Assembly (NCBI GenBank): GCA_031549345.1
Contig: JAVBPY010000003.1
Span: forward strand, 124,001 to 188,000
Length of the DNA stretch: 64,000 bases
Direction: 5' to 3'
Source: CASFRF01 sp031549345
GTDB taxonomy: Bacteria; Verrucomicrobiota; Lentisphaeria; Victivallales; Victivallaceae
Shown: positions 62,301-64,000 of the stretch, piece by piece
How positions within the stretch are numbered: position 1 is the first letter of the stretch
How the letters are laid out: each line of letters starts with the position of its first letter
Program-made: the position numbers and the translations under genes
Notes under the pieces: model-generated
What the model was told of the DNA's origin: nothing
The model's input: the letters and a program-made list of their open reading frames with translations, nothing else
Database searches by the model: none

Positions 62301-63134
62301 TCATTTCGCGGTTCGTTTCAACTCTTCCAATTTGAACTTGATCGTTTGGAAGTAGTGCATCTTCAAGGTGCAGAAAACCAGTCCGGGGATTCCGTCCAAA
62401 AAACCGAGACGAACGATGTACGCGTACAGAAAGTAGAGAATTCCGAGGCTGTAGCTGTTCAGCAAACGGTATTTGATTCTCTGGCGCAATCGCAGCTTTC
62501 CGGGGGTGAGCGATTGCTCCGCATGGAGTTTCCGGTAACGTTCCGCCTCCCAGGAAGAGTATTCATTGTGGCGGCTGATGTAGGCCTTGAGCCCTTTGAA
62601 GTCCTCATGGCGGATGGGCGTTTTGAGCGAACCGATGGAACCGAGCAGCACCGGATGCTCGTGCACTTCCATGTCCAACGCGCTCCAATGATCCTCGTCG
62701 ATCCTCTCGTATTCCCCTGCGGAACGCCGGAATAATGCGAGTTTGCGGCTTTCCGCCCTGTGTAACATTTTGCCCATAAAGAAAATGGTGTAGGACAAAA
62801 TGAAGCCGCTGTGCGGTGTTTCCGGCAATGCGCAACGCAGCTCGTCTTTGAATTTTTCGTCCATGAACTCGTCCGCGTCCAGGCATAACACCCAGTCGGT
62901 TTCAAAGGACAAATTGCGCAATGCCCAATTGCGTTTCTTGGGAAATTCCCCGTTCCAGCGGAAGTCGACAACTTCGATACCGAATTCTTCCGCAATCGTT
63001 CTTGTCGCGTCGGTGCTTCCGGAATCGACAATGTAGATTTTTTGAAAGCCGTCCAGACATTTCAGGCATGCTGCGAGGTTTTTTTCCTCGTTTTTGACCG
63101 GAATGATTACCGTAACCGGAATGATTTCTTTCAT
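62301..63134 (-). CDS. Glycosyltransferase family 2 (WaaE/KdtX-like)
   Basis: The 277-residue protein has the GT2 fold: VTVIIPVKNEEKNLAACLKCL, IYIVDSGSTDATRTIAEEFG and DADEF metal site in WVLCLDADEFM. The later KRNWALRN and HEHPVL and the C-terminal hydrophobic segment (LGILYFLYAYIVRLGFL) fit WaaE-type inner-core or exopolysaccharide transferases. ATG 63134 is preceded by GGAAG; a longer start at 63149 is possible. Confidence 0.87.
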   Translation of the reverse strand: MKEIIPVTVIIPVKNEEKNLAACLKCLDGFQKIYIVDSGSTDATRTIAEEFGIEVVDFRWNGEFPKKRNWALRNLSFETDWVLCLDADEFMDEKFKDELRCALPETPHSGFILSYTIFFMGKMLHRAESRKLALFRRSAGEYERIDEDHWSALDMEVHEHPVLLGSIGSLKTPIRHEDFKGLKAYISRHNEYSSWEAERYRKLHAEQSLTPGKLRLRQRIKYRLLNSYSLGILYFLYAYIVRLGFLDGIPGLVFCTLKMHYFQTIKFKLEELKRTAK

Positions 63135-63159
63135 GACGTTTCTTCCCATGCCAGGCGCT

Positions 63160-64000
63160 TTAATCTTGTATGATCCAATCAAGTCCACGGCGGTCGTTGT
63201 TGCGAAGCCACGCGTAGGCCGCTTGCATCTTCCGGCCGATGTTGCTCCAGCCGAACTCCTCTTCCATCCAGGCTTTGCCGCAAGCGCCCATGCTTTGCAA
63301 CTCCCCGCGCGTTTTCGCCATGGCGGTTTTCATGGCGGCGCCGAATTCGGAGAGGGGAGGCCACCACCCGGCATGACGTTCTTCGAGTTTTTCCCATGGC
63401 GCTCCCTGGCTGCAAACGACAGGGACTCCGCAGGCCAACGCTTCCGCGACGACCATGCCGAAATTCTCCGAATGCGTCGGAAGCACAAATAAATCCGCTT
63501 CGGACAACAGTCGATCCCGTTCCGGACGCGAATACTCGCCCGTAAAAATCAGGCGCTCCAAACGGTATTCCCAGGCGCGTTTTTTCAGCATCCTCGGGTA
63601 TTCGTCGCCGTCGGGGCCGACGATATACAAAGTCCATTCGGGGAAGAGCGGCTCCAGCTTTCTCCATTCTTCAAGAAGAATATCCAAACCTTTTTTGGGA
63701 TGAAGCCTGGAAATGAACACCATCTTGCGTTGCCCTCCCGCGGCGCGCGCCGAATTTTGCGGCGGAATGTCGACGCCGTTCGGCAAGAGAATGATCGGTT
63801 GGCGGTAACCCAGGCGGCGAATATCCTCCACCTCCATCCGGCTGGTGGCATGAAATGCGTCGCAGCGGGCCAGGACACGGTTTTGCCCCAACAAGCCCAA
63901 GACTTTTTTGCGGTACTTGGAATGGTTCAGCGCCCATTCCGACAACGTTCCCCTGGGGGCGACAATCAGTTTGCTGTATTTTCCGGAGGCCGCGCCGACA
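63160..64000 (-). CDS. Glycosyltransferase family 4, partial (runs off window)
   Basis: The frame stays open to the window edge, so the N-terminal part is missing. Visible are VAPRGTLSEWALNHSKYRKK, ATSRMEVEDI, PNGVDIPP, the donor-domain SRLHPKKGLDILLEEW, EADLFVLPTHSENFGMVVAEALACGVPVV with the E-x7-E retaining motif, and GAPWEKLE. It is a GT4 enzyme adding a sugar to the surface polysaccharide. It lies 25 bases upstream of the GT2 gene. Confidence 0.9.
   Translation of the reverse strand, partial: VGAASGKYSKLIVAPRGTLSEWALNHSKYRKKVLGLLGQNRVLARCDAFHATSRMEVEDIRRLGYRQPIILLPNGVDIPPQNSARAAGGQRKMVFISRLHPKKGLDILLEEWRKLEPLFPEWTLYIVGPDGDEYPRMLKKRAWEYRLERLIFTGEYSRPERDRLLSEADLFVLPTHSENFGMVVAEALACGVPVVCSQGAPWEKLEERHAGWWPPLSEFGAAMKTAMAKTRGELQSMGACGKAWMEEEFGWSNIGRKMQAAYAWLRNNDRRGLDWIIQD

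Overview
The window is GC-rich (roughly 60%) bacterial chromosome with tightly packed operons and many 1-4 base stop/start overlaps. Several features point to the PVC superphylum, most likely a Lentisphaerota/Victivallales-type organism: four paralogous prepilin-like proteins with the FTLIELLVV leader and a DG-type C-terminal motif, a 1736-residue secreted protein built from CBM9-like, propeller and dockerin-like modules, Gfo/Idh/MocA oxidoreductases paired with glycosidases, and a heptosyltransferase that implies a Gram-negative envelope. This placement is inference from gene style; there is no rRNA or other marker to prove it.

Layout. 1-0.5 kb holds a palindrome-rich dispersed repeat whose longer, inverted copy lies at 43.0-43.7 kb. 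0.6-2.2 kb: lipoprotein plus rRNA methyltransferase. 2.2-5.2 kb: an oxidoreductase/dehydrogenase pair divergent from an AraC-type regulator. 5.2-6.4 kb: an AT-rich foreign-looking island with a probable frameshifted gene and a lipoprotein. 6.7-11.9 kb: coiled-coil lipoprotein, pseudopilin coupled to a BtuF-like binding protein, then a PurF-like protein lacking the catalytic Cys, a NifS-type cysteine desulfurase and a DUF493 protein. 12.0-13.7 kb: anchored coiled-coil protein followed by two very small membrane/lipoprotein genes. 13.9-19.2 kb: gyrA-folP-cdaA-cdaR (DNA supercoiling, folate, c-di-AMP). 19.2-25.6 kb: a carbohydrate operon (oxidoreductase, GH31-like, GH2-like) ending in a fused homocysteine methyltransferase/MTHFR. 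25.7-30.9 kb: the giant secreted protein. 31.1-34.8 kb: orphan oligopeptide-type permease, a pilin pseudogene and two intact pilin-like genes downstream of a perfect consensus sigma70 promoter. 35.0-38.3 kb: MacAB-type exporter. 38.6-43.0 kb: ornithine/lysine decarboxylase, heptosyltransferase, a compact MurC, and lipoate ligase.

43.8-55.2 kb is the most unusual functional unit. A DeoR-type regulator is followed by E2, E3 and a fused E1-alpha/beta of a 2-oxoacid or acetoin-type dehydrogenase complex, then a sorbose-1-phosphate-reductase-like dehydrogenase, a fused class II aldolase/short-chain dehydrogenase, a PHP-domain protein and a mannitol-1-phosphate-dehydrogenase-like protein. Together they look like a dedicated polyol or deoxy-polyol pathway that ends in thiamine/lipoate-dependent carbon-carbon cleavage to an acyl-CoA. 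Lipoate ligase just upstream could charge the E2.

55.4-64.0 kb, on the minus strand, is a surface-polysaccharide cluster: three glycosyltransferases, the complete FnlA/FnlB/FnlC route to UDP-N-acetyl-L-fucosamine, and UDP-glucose dehydrogenase plus UDP-glucuronate decarboxylase (UDP-xylose). It runs off the right edge. No tRNA, rRNA, CRISPR array, transposase or integrase was found.
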